Below are positions 25,797 to 32,857 of a stretch of DNA of 64,000 nucleotides, piece by piece (position 1 is the stretch's first letter; each line of letters opens with the position of its first letter). This stretch comes from a bacterium. Its GTDB lineage: Bacteria; Lindowbacteria; 2-12-FULL-62-27. Location: NCBI GenBank assembly GCA_016202645.1, contig JACQOF010000140.1:1-64000 (forward strand). Reading direction: 5' to 3'. The translations under genes and the position numbers were made by a program. Under the pieces are notes generated by a model. The model was given only the letters and a program-made list of their open reading frames with translations, made no database searches and was not told where the DNA came from.

Positions 25797-26798
25797 ATGA
25801 AAAATATGAAGACCCTGCTGAGCCGTGCCGGCCTCGGGTTATTTTACCTGGCTTTCGTCCTCCTCTCCGGAGAATTTCTGATCCGGGTGATTTCGGCGGT
25901 CAAGCCCATTTACAGCGTCGAGATGGTGAAGTACGCCACGACATTGCAGACCCGGTCGACCGATCCAAATATTTCGCACGTCCACCGGCCCAACAGCCGC
26001 GCTAAATTGATGGGCGTGGAAATCGAGCTCAATTCCCTCGGACACCGCTCAAAAGAGCTTGCCCGGCCAAAACCCAGCAACGAAAAACGGATTTTTGTAC
26101 TGGGCAGTTCGATCACCCTGGGATGGGGGGTGGCCCCTGGAGAGGTGTTTACCGCGGCGGCCGAGTCGATGCTGAACCGGGATCCTGAAGGCGGGGAGGT
26201 CGAATATTTGGTTGTCAATGCCGGTATTGCAAATTACAATACTTTTCATGAAGTTGAATTGTTTAAAAAACAGGCGGAGCAGGTGGAGCCGGACATGGTG
26301 GTGGTGAACTATTTCATCAACGACGCCGAGATCATTCCGTTTAGAGCAAACAACCCTGTGTTGAGGCATTCTCTGTTCCTGGCGTTCCTCTATCAGCAAT
26401 GGGCAAGCCTGCAAACGGGCATCCAAGGCAAATCGCTTGCTGAATATTACCGGGAACTTCACCGGGATGGACAGCCCGGATGGGAGCAAAGCAAACGCTC
26501 GATGAGGGAGCTTAAGGCGTTGTGTGACTCCCGCGACATTCCACTGATGGTGATGTTGACTCCGAACACAACCAACCTGACCAAGGATGAATCTTATCCT
26601 CCCCTCTATGAACAAATCGGGGCGGCATTTCAGAAGATGCGGATCGATACGATCAATACCTATCCGCTTTTTCACCTGAAATTCGGAGAGGACCCCCGCC
26701 AGGTTTGGGTGGCGCCGGGAGACCCTCATCCCAATTCCAAGGGTCACCGGATCATGGCTGACGAACTCTACCGGTACATCCGGGCGCACCCCCTGTAA
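25797..26798 (+). CDS. SGNH-fold membrane-anchored protein, MBOAT partner
   Basis: A 333-residue protein with an N-terminal anchor (about residues 8-30). SGNH blocks: FVLGSSITLGWGV (Ser), NAGIANYNTFHEVEL, VVNYFINDAEI (Asn), and PGDPHPNSKGHRIMADEL (Asp/His). It starts at the base after the MBOAT stop, so it is probably its periplasmic acyl-transfer or esterase partner. A second possible start, Met4, exists. Confidence 0.82.
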   Translation: MKNMKTLLSRAGLGLFYLAFVLLSGEFLIRVISAVKPIYSVEMVKYATTLQTRSTDPNISHVHRPNSRAKLMGVEIELNSLGHRSKELARPKPSNEKRIFVLGSSITLGWGVAPGEVFTAAAESMLNRDPEGGEVEYLVVNAGIANYNTFHEVELFKKQAEQVEPDMVVVNYFINDAEIIPFRANNPVLRHSLFLAFLYQQWASLQTGIQGKSLAEYYRELHRDGQPGWEQSKRSMRELKALCDSRDIPLMVMLTPNTTNLTKDESYPPLYEQIGAAFQKMRIDTINTYPLFHLKFGEDPRQVWVAPGDPHPNSKGHRIMADELYRYIRAHPL

Positions 26799-26804
26799 CC
26801 GTTT

Positions 26805-26921
26805 ATGTGGAAGAAACGGCTGCTCTACATGCTTCTGTTGGTCGTCGTGCTGTTCCTGCTGATCGTCATGATGGCGTTTTTTTCCGGAAACCAGCCGTTT
26901 GAATATCCGGCGTTTTTCTGA
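26805..26921 (+). CDS. 38-residue single-span membrane peptide, DUF5989-like
   Basis: ATG at 26805, seven bases after the SGNH stop; encodes a basic start (MWKKR), a hydrophobic span of about 20 residues (LLYMLLLVVVLFLLIVMMAF) and a short outer tail ending in QPFEYPAFF. The tail resembles the PFIYTLF ending of DUF5989 proteins, which I recall sitting beside SxtJ, SGNH and MBOAT genes; that match is from memory and low confidence. The last base of its stop is 29 nt before the coxB -35 box. Confidence 0.6.
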   Translation: MWKKRLLYMLLLVVVLFLLIVMMAFFSGNQPFEYPAFF

Positions 26922-26950
26922 CCGGATACCTCAAATGCAGTAGATTTTGT

Positions 26951-26980
26951 TTGACTTGACACCAGACATTGGTCTATAAT
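26951..26980 (+). promoter_or_regulatory. Promoter of the cytochrome oxidase operon, leaderless layout
   Basis: -35 TTGACT (26951-26956), 18-nt spacer, perfect -10 TATAAT (26975-26980), 9 nt to ATG 26990. The strongest match to the housekeeping consensus in the window. Confidence 0.75.
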
Positions 26981-26989
26981 CTCGCCTTC

Positions 26990-27751
26990 ATGAACGCGCC
27001 TGAGCAACTCTACGGCTGGTGGGTGCCGGTCAAGGCATCCACGTACGCCGCGCAACTCGATACCCAGCTGGATATTTTCCACTGGGCCATGCTCCTCATT
27101 TTCGTCCTCTGGGGCATTTATTTCGTCTACTGCCTGGCGCACTACCGTGCCAGGCCCGGCGTTCCGGCCGTGCGCGGCCAGCTGAGCGTCGCCAAGTCCA
27201 TGGTCCCGGACGGGATCATTCTCGTTTTCGAGATGTTTATGATCTTCGTGATTGGTCTTCCGGTCTGGGCCCAGGTGATGGAGACCTTTCCGGAGGAAAA
27301 AAAGGCCAACGTCGTCCACGTGATCGCCCAGCAGTTCGCGTGGAACTTCCACTATCCCGGCCCGGACGGCGAATTCGGCCGGCGGGACATTCATCTCGTC
27401 AGTTCCGGCAACCCAATCGGCCTCGATGACAGCGACCCGGCCTCCAAAGACGATATCGTTTCGATCAACACGATGCCGGCGCCGCTCGGGAAACCGACCC
27501 TGGCCTACCTCACGTCCATGGACGTCATCCACGGCTTCAACGTCCCGGCCTTCCGCACCAAGCAGGACGTGACGCCCGGGATGCGCGTGCGGATCTGGTT
27601 TGAGCCAATCCTGCGCGGCAAGTTCGAAATCGCCTGCGCCCAGCTCTGCGGCCTGGCCCATTACCGGATGCTCGGAAACGTGGAGGTCATGACCCAGGAG
27701 GAATTTGACGCGTGGATCCAAAAGAAACTCGCGGACAAGGCGGAACTCTGA
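26990..27751 (+). CDS. coxB: Cytochrome c oxidase subunit II
   Basis: A 253-residue subunit that takes electrons from cytochrome c through CuA. Two membrane spans (about 30-50 and 72-92) precede the outer CuA domain. CuA ligands: His181 (SMDVIHGF), Cys216, Cys220, His224 and Met227 (CAQLCGLAHYRM). The usual Glu of CxExC is Gln218. No lipoprotein signal and no fused cytochrome c domain. ATG 26990 is only 9 nt after the -10 box. Its TGA shares one base with the ctaD ATG. Confidence 0.93.
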   Translation: MNAPEQLYGWWVPVKASTYAAQLDTQLDIFHWAMLLIFVLWGIYFVYCLAHYRARPGVPAVRGQLSVAKSMVPDGIILVFEMFMIFVIGLPVWAQVMETFPEEKKANVVHVIAQQFAWNFHYPGPDGEFGRRDIHLVSSGNPIGLDDSDPASKDDIVSINTMPAPLGKPTLAYLTSMDVIHGFNVPAFRTKQDVTPGMRVRIWFEPILRGKFEIACAQLCGLAHYRMLGNVEVMTQEEFDAWIQKKLADKAEL

Positions 27752-29523
27752 TGAAGGGCGCGGCAGTCCATTCCCAGACGCAGACAGGCGGGCACGAAGC
27801 GCACCCCCAGCTCGGGTTTGTCCGGACCTATGTGTTTTCGACGGACCACAAGGTCATCGGCATTCAGTACATGATCACCTCGATGCTGTTTTTGCTTTCC
27901 GGATTTTTCATGATGCTCATGATGCGCTGGCAGCTCGCCTGGCCCGGCCAGCCCATTCCCATCATCGGCCAGTTTCTCCCGGAGACCATGGCGCCCGGCG
28001 GCGTGATGCTGCCCGAATTCTACAACCAGCTCGGCGCCATGCACGGCACCATCATGGTCTTCCTCGGCATCGTCCCCCTCGGCGTCGCGGCGTTCGGAAA
28101 TTTTGTCCTGCCGCTTCAAATCGGCGCGAAAGACATGGCTTTCCCGTTTTTGAATATGCTCTCCTACTGGATTTTCCTCGTCGGCGGAATTCTCATGCTG
28201 TCGAGTTTCGCGATGCCGGGCGGCGCCGCCCAGTCGGGCTGGACGTCCTACGCGCCCCTCGCAGACCTCGCCCCGCCGGGCCAGACGATGTGGCTGATCG
28301 CGATGACGTTTATCATCACGTCCTCGCTCTTCGGCGCGATCAACTTCATCGTCACCACCCTGAACCTCCGCGCCAGGGGCATGACGTGGCTCCGACTGCC
28401 GTTTTTCGTCTGGTGCCAGTTCGTCACCGCCATCCTGCTGGTCCTGGCGTTCCCGGTCCTTCAGGGCGGCGCGATCCTGCAGCTGCTCGACCGCGTGGCC
28501 AAGGCGAACTTTTTCATCCCGGCCAACCTGATCTTCGGCGGCGCGCCGGTGGAACAGCCGGGCGGCGGCAATCCTCTTCTCTGGCAACATCTCTTCTGGT
28601 TCCTGGCGCACCCGGAAGTTTACGTTCTGCTTCTACCAGAATTCGGCATCGTCGCGGAGATCCTGGCGAACGGCACCCGGAAACCCTTGTTCGGGTATTT
28701 TGAGCTGGTCGTCTCGGTCTGCGCCATTGGCGCGCTGTCCTTCATCGTCTGGGCACACCACATGTTCCTGTCGGGCATGCGGACCGACGTCACCAAATTT
28801 TTCACGGTGACGACGATGATCATTTCCATCCCGTCCGTTATGGTGCTGACGTGTTTTCTATTGAGCCTCAGGGGAGGGTCCATCCATTTCACGACGCCGA
28901 TGCTCTTTGCGCTCGCGTTTATCCCGATGTTCGGCATCGGCGGACTCACGGGCCTCCCGCTTGGTTTCACGCCGACCGATATCTACCTCCACGACACGCT
29001 CTACGTCATCGGCCATTTTCATTACGTCGTCGTCACCGGCAGTCTGATCGCGCTCTTTGGGGGTCTCTACTACTGGTTTCCGAAAATGTTCGGCCGGACC
29101 ATGAACGAATTCTGGGGCAAGGTCCACTTCTGGCTGACGGTCACCGCGATGAACGGGATTTTCTTTCCCATGATGTGGCAGGGCATGGCGGGGGTGCTCC
29201 GCCGGCAGTATGACCCGACCGCGCAGATCCACAACCACCCGACTCTGCCCCTGAACAAGGTCATGACCATCAGCGCGATTTGTCTCGCGCTCGCGCAGAT
29301 TCCGTTCGTCTTGAATTTCTTCATCAGCATTTTTAAGGGCAAAAAAACGTCGGCCAACCCCTGGAACGCGACGACCCTCGACTGGGCCGCCTGCCCGTCC
29401 CCGCCGCCTCACGGGAATTTCGCGGGCGAACTGGCGATCCACCGCGGGCCCTACGAGTACAGCGTGCCGGGCCACAAAACAGACTGGTCCCCCCAGCACG
29501 TTCCGGAAAAGGAACTGTCATGA
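27751..29523 (+). CDS. ctaD: Cytochrome c oxidase subunit I
   Basis: The 590-residue catalytic subunit that reduces oxygen and pumps protons. Haem ligands His98, His422 and His424, CuB ligands His287, His336 and His337, and the cross-linking Tyr291 (HPEVY, with the family A1 Glu289) are all present. D-channel residues are kept (FGNF, GAKDMAFP). At the K-channel position, where most A-type enzymes have Pro-Thr-Gly-Ile-Lys, this protein has PSVMV, so the Lys is replaced by Val365. Coupled to coxB and ctaE by overlaps. Confidence 0.95.
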   Translation: MKGAAVHSQTQTGGHEAHPQLGFVRTYVFSTDHKVIGIQYMITSMLFLLSGFFMMLMMRWQLAWPGQPIPIIGQFLPETMAPGGVMLPEFYNQLGAMHGTIMVFLGIVPLGVAAFGNFVLPLQIGAKDMAFPFLNMLSYWIFLVGGILMLSSFAMPGGAAQSGWTSYAPLADLAPPGQTMWLIAMTFIITSSLFGAINFIVTTLNLRARGMTWLRLPFFVWCQFVTAILLVLAFPVLQGGAILQLLDRVAKANFFIPANLIFGGAPVEQPGGGNPLLWQHLFWFLAHPEVYVLLLPEFGIVAEILANGTRKPLFGYFELVVSVCAIGALSFIVWAHHMFLSGMRTDVTKFFTVTTMIISIPSVMVLTCFLLSLRGGSIHFTTPMLFALAFIPMFGIGGLTGLPLGFTPTDIYLHDTLYVIGHFHYVVVTGSLIALFGGLYYWFPKMFGRTMNEFWGKVHFWLTVTAMNGIFFPMMWQGMAGVLRRQYDPTAQIHNHPTLPLNKVMTISAICLALAQIPFVLNFFISIFKGKKTSANPWNATTLDWAACPSPPPHGNFAGELAIHRGPYEYSVPGHKTDWSPQHVPEKELS

Positions 29524-30119
29524 CCTCCGTTCCGTGGATTTTGGATCCTTCGGACGAACCGACGTCGACCGGGGTCCCGCACGGCAAGCTTGGGATGTGG
29601 GTGTTTCTCGCGTCGGAAGTGATGCTGTTTGGAAGTCTCATCAGTTCCTACATCGTCCTGAGAATCGGCAGTCCCCTCTTCATCATGCCCTCGCACGCGG
29701 ATCTGAGCGTTCCGGTCGCCGCGGCCAACACATTCGTTTTGATCGTCAGCAGCGTCACGATGGTTCTGGCCCTTGCGGCGATCCAGCAGGACAACCGCAA
29801 GGCCATGATCGGTTATTTGACCGCCACCATTCTCTGCGGGATATTTTTCCTCTGCGTGAAAGGCTACGAATATCCCCACAAATGGCACCTCGGCATCACG
29901 ATCTCCAGCGGCCTCTTCGGGTCCTTCTATTACACCATGACGGGTCTTCACGGCCTGCACGTTCTGGGCGGGATATTTTTTAATTCCTATATTCTGTACC
30001 AGGGCGTTCGCGGCCGGTTGTCGGCCCGCCGGTGCGAACGCGTCGAGTACGCCGGCATCTACTGGCATTTCGTCGACCTCGTGTGGGTCGTCCTGTTTCC
30101 GTTGTTGTATCTGTTATGA
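29520..30119 (+). CDS. ctaE: Cytochrome c oxidase subunit III
   Basis: A 199-residue, five-span subunit of the CoxC/CyoC type: LGMWVFLASEVMLFGSLIS, LGITISSGLFGSFYYTMTGLHGLHVLGG, and YWHFVDLVWVVLFPLLYLL. It stabilises proton uptake by subunit I. It is shorter than mitochondrial subunit III because it lacks the first two helices, as is usual in bacteria. ATGA overlaps on both sides. Confidence 0.93.
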   Translation: MTSVPWILDPSDEPTSTGVPHGKLGMWVFLASEVMLFGSLISSYIVLRIGSPLFIMPSHADLSVPVAAANTFVLIVSSVTMVLALAAIQQDNRKAMIGYLTATILCGIFFLCVKGYEYPHKWHLGITISSGLFGSFYYTMTGLHGLHVLGGIFFNSYILYQGVRGRLSARRCERVEYAGIYWHFVDLVWVVLFPLLYLL

Positions 30120-30466
30120 CAACCCTCCGAAGCCCCCAGGAGCCGCAGGCGGCAGCCGCCGCGGGCGGACACGGCGACCCCAAAAAAATGGTCCGCACCT
30201 ATCTGGCCATCTTCGGAGCGCTGGCTGTCCTGACGTTTCTCACCGTCTGGGTCAACACCCTGGACGTTTCCCGGCCGGTCGCGATTGCCATTGCGGGGAG
30301 CATCGCCATCGTCAAAGTGGCCCTGATCGCGATGTTTTTCATGCACCTCAAGTCCGAGGGCCGATGGATCTTCGGCGTCGTCGCCCTTTGCCTGATCGCC
30401 GTCCTCATCCTGGCCGTCCTGATCTCACCCGACATCGGAGGCGTCTTCGGCGGATTCAGGCACTAG
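30116..30466 (+). CDS. ctaF: Cytochrome c oxidase subunit IV, prokaryotic type
   Basis: A 116-residue protein with an Ala/Gly-rich N-terminus and three membrane spans (about 30-50, 56-78 and 86-108), including VKVALIAMFFMHLKSEGRW, the signature of the CyoD/CtaF-like small subunit. Last gene of the oxidase operon. ATG 30116 overlaps the ctaE stop, which fixes the start. Confidence 0.85.
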   Translation: MTTLRSPQEPQAAAAAGGHGDPKKMVRTYLAIFGALAVLTFLTVWVNTLDVSRPVAIAIAGSIAIVKVALIAMFFMHLKSEGRWIFGVVALCLIAVLILAVLISPDIGGVFGGFRH

Positions 30467-30494
30467 TGTAGTGTCTCAGAGGTCTCTTTACATT

Positions 30495-30575
30495 CGTCAT
30501 TCCCGCGAAAGCGGGAATCCAGTCCGCAACTGCAGCAGAAATGGCATATGGACCCCCGCTTTCGCGGGGGTGACG
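30495..30575. repeat. RE1 palindromic repeat, copy e
   Basis: Complete copy after ctaF. Its right edge GGGGGTGACGG contains the GTG at 30570 that is the only upstream start codon in the frame of the next small gene. Confidence 0.9.
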
Positions 30576-30860
30576 GACTCTGCCCGCCGGCTCCAAATCG
30601 CAATCTTTGTTTCACTGTTGGCTGTTGGCTGTTGGCTGTTGGCCGTCCCGGAGGCATCGGCATGCCCAATGTGCTACGGCGACCTCGAACCCGACCAGGC
30701 CCGCGGATTTTTCTGGGGCATTGTCCTTCTGATTCTCCTGCCGCCCGCCCTCATCCTCTACATCGGCGGCCACGTCTATTTCTCAACCCGCCGGCACGAC
30801 CGTCAACAACTCCTGGTCGACCACGCGGAAACCCTCATCGAACGACATCAGCAGCCGTAA
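30570..30860 (+). CDS. Small exported or membrane protein with a CPMC motif
   Basis: A 96-residue protein from GTG 30570: a hydrophobic signal or anchor (IAIFVSLLAVGCWLLAV), then SACPMCYGDLEPDQARG and a second membrane span (FFWGIVLLILLPPALILYIGG) with a charged tail. Proteins of this type often follow oxidase or Sco genes; the CxxC suggests copper or redox handling, but this is inference. The start codon lies in an RE1 repeat, and the signal region is encoded by a four-times repeated seven-base unit, so the true start is uncertain. Confidence 0.6.
   Translation: MTDSARRLQIAIFVSLLAVGCWLLAVPEASACPMCYGDLEPDQARGFFWGIVLLILLPPALILYIGGHVYFSTRRHDRQQLLVDHAETLIERHQQP
30615..30643 (+). repeat. Seven-base tandem repeat (CTGTTGG x4) in the signal-peptide region
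   Basis: Four adjacent copies of CTGTTGG followed by CC. Seven is not a multiple of three, so gain or loss of one unit would shift the reading frame of the CPMC protein. Confidence 0.85.
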
Positions 30861-30913
30861 TCCAGCAACCCCTCCGTATTTTCCTGTGGGGCAGACCTAC
30901 AACTGCAACGCTT

Positions 30914-30941
30914 CGTCATTCCCGCGAAAGCGGGAATCCAG
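30914..30941. repeat. RE1 half element, copy f, forming the mnmG 3' end
   Basis: Only one arm (CGTCATTCCCGCGAAAGCGG plus GAATCCAG) is present. Read on the minus strand it encodes the last residues GFPLSRE of MnmG and its TGA stop. Confidence 0.9.
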
Positions 30942-32814
30942 CCGTGAGATAGATGAGGAGATTCTGAATGTCGGCCGGGGATACTCCGGAGAGCCGCGCG
31001 GCCTGGCCCAGCGTGCGCGGGAGGTGTTTCTTGAGTTTTTCCCGGGCCTCCAGGGTCAGGCTCGGCACGGCGGCGTAATCGAGGGTCTCCGGAATTAGAT
31101 GCGCTTCCTGCCGGACCGCGCGGTCAACGGCCTCGCGCTGGCGGCGGATGTATCCTTCGTATTTGACTTCAATCTCCACCTGCGCCATGACGCTCGATGG
31201 CAGGCGGGCCAGCGGCGCGTTGATTGCCAGAAGATCCTCGTAGCGCACAAATGGCCGCCGCAGAAGTTCCTCGGCGGTCGGCGAACCCGCCGGCGGGGCG
31301 GTGTTGCGGAACTCGCAGACGCGTTTCATCTCTTCCGTTACGGGCAACCGGGTCCGCCGCAGGGAATTTAGAATCTCATCACGCTTTTCCTCCTCTTCCT
31401 TAAAGCGGTCCAGGATTTCCGCCGGCAGAAGACCGTACGTCTCCGCGATTTTCCGGAGCCTGAGATGCGCGTTGTCCTGCCGGAGAAGGAGGCGGTATTC
31501 CGCGCGGCTGGTGAACATCCGGTACGGCTCGTCGGTGCTCTTGGTCGCCAGATCGTCGATGAGCACGCCGATATAAGCCTGGTCGCGCGATAAAACAAAT
31601 GGCGGCAGGCCCAGAATTTTTGCTGCGGCGTTGATTCCGGCCGCAAGGCCGAGCGCTGCGGCTTCCTCGTAGCCGCTCGTGCCGTTGATCTGCCCGGCCA
31701 CGTAGAGTCCCGGGATTTTCCGGCATTCCAGCGTTGACCGGATTTCGTGCGGCGGCACGTAATCATATTCCACCGAATATCCGAACTTGGTGATCTCCGA
31801 TTTTTCCAGGCCCCGGATCGTTCGAACAAAGGCTGTCTGGCAATCCGCCGGCAGGGAGGTCGCGATGCCGTTGACGTATAATTCCGCCGTATCCAGACCT
31901 TCAGGCTCCAAAAACACATAGTGCCGGGGATGGTGGGAAAACTTGACTACCTTGTCCTCGATGCTCGGGCAGTACCGCGGCCCGCGGGACTTGATCCGGC
32001 CGGTATAGAGCGGCGACCGGTCGAGACTGGCGCGGATGATCTCGTGTGTTTTTTCGTTGGTATATCCCAGGTGGCACACCGCCCGATTTTTCGGCTCGAT
32101 CCCGGCCCAGAAACTGAATCGTGGCGGCGGCTCGTCGCCCTGTTGAACCTCGAACGCTGAAAAGTCGACCGTTCTCCCGTCGAGCCGCGGCGGCGTCCCG
32201 GTCTTCAGGCGGCCAAGGTCGACCCCCAGTTTCCGTAAATTGTCGGAGAGCGGATAGGCCGCGGGCGACCCCATTCTACCGCCGACTTTGGTCTCCAGCC
32301 CGAAGTGCATCAGCCCCTGCAGGAATGTTCCGGTCGTGAGGATCACCGCGCGTGCGGGCATATCGCCGGCGCGTTTGCAGCGCAGGCCGGTCAGATGGAT
32401 GCTGGATGTTCGATGCCGGATGCTCGATGCTGGATGCTCGATCAAAATTTCGACGGCTTCGTCTTCGACAATCTCCAGATTCGGCGTCGATTCCAGAATC
32501 CGGCGCGCAACCGCCTTGTAGAGTTTGCGGTCCGCCTGCGCGCGCGGCGAATGAACGGCCGGGCCTTTCCGTGTATTCAACATGCGAAATTGAATTCCCG
32601 CTTCGTCGGTGATGCGGCCCATGAGTCCCCCGAGCGCGTCGACTTCCCGCGCCAGCTGTCCCTTGGCCAGTCCGCCAATGGCGGGATTGCAGGACATCTG
32701 GCCAATTTCCTCTTTTCTCAAGGTGACGATCTTGGTGGCAAGCCCCATCCGCGCGCACGCCGCGGCGGCTTCCATGCCGGCATGCCCGGCGCCAACAACG
32801 ATGACGTCGGTCAT
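30916..32814 (-). CDS. mnmG: tRNA uridine-5-carboxymethylaminomethyl modification enzyme MnmG (GidA)
   Basis: A 632-residue FAD protein that, with MnmE, modifies the wobble uridine of tRNAs. VIVVGAGHAGMEAAAACARM binds FAD; GPAVHSPRAQADRKLY and the TSGYEEAAALGL block are typical. Two oddities: a low-complexity insertion at residues about 124-139 (HPASSIRHRTSSI), and a C-terminal tail and stop supplied by an RE1 half repeat. ATG 32814 has AGGAG six bases upstream, provided by an RE2 repeat. It follows mnmE in a likely operon. Confidence 0.95.
   Translation of the reverse strand: MTDVIVVGAGHAGMEAAAACARMGLATKIVTLRKEEIGQMSCNPAIGGLAKGQLAREVDALGGLMGRITDEAGIQFRMLNTRKGPAVHSPRAQADRKLYKAVARRILESTPNLEIVEDEAVEILIEHPASSIRHRTSSIHLTGLRCKRAGDMPARAVILTTGTFLQGLMHFGLETKVGGRMGSPAAYPLSDNLRKLGVDLGRLKTGTPPRLDGRTVDFSAFEVQQGDEPPPRFSFWAGIEPKNRAVCHLGYTNEKTHEIIRASLDRSPLYTGRIKSRGPRYCPSIEDKVVKFSHHPRHYVFLEPEGLDTAELYVNGIATSLPADCQTAFVRTIRGLEKSEITKFGYSVEYDYVPPHEIRSTLECRKIPGLYVAGQINGTSGYEEAAALGLAAGINAAAKILGLPPFVLSRDQAYIGVLIDDLATKSTDEPYRMFTSRAEYRLLLRQDNAHLRLRKIAETYGLLPAEILDRFKEEEEKRDEILNSLRRTRLPVTEEMKRVCEFRNTAPPAGSPTAEELLRRPFVRYEDLLAINAPLARLPSSVMAQVEIEVKYEGYIRRQREAVDRAVRQEAHLIPETLDYAAVPSLTLEAREKLKKHLPRTLGQAARLSGVSPADIQNLLIYLTAGFPLSRE
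32398..32443. repeat. Degenerate GATGCTGGATGCTCG tandem repeat inside mnmG
   Basis: About ten-base units (GATGCTGGAT, GTTCGATGCC, GGATGCTCGA and so on) read in frame on the minus strand as a Ser/Ile/His-rich loop. Related to the repeat in prmC. Confidence 0.8.
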
Positions 32815-32819
32815 CGGTG

Positions 32820-32857
32820 ACTCCTCCCCCCTTGAGGGGGAGGCTGGGAGGGGGGGA
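32820..32857. repeat. RE2 palindromic repeat, copy e, carrying the mnmG ribosome-binding site
   Basis: Fills the whole gap between mnmE and mnmG. On the minus strand it ends in GGGGGGAGGAG, six bases from ATG 32814. Confidence 0.9.
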
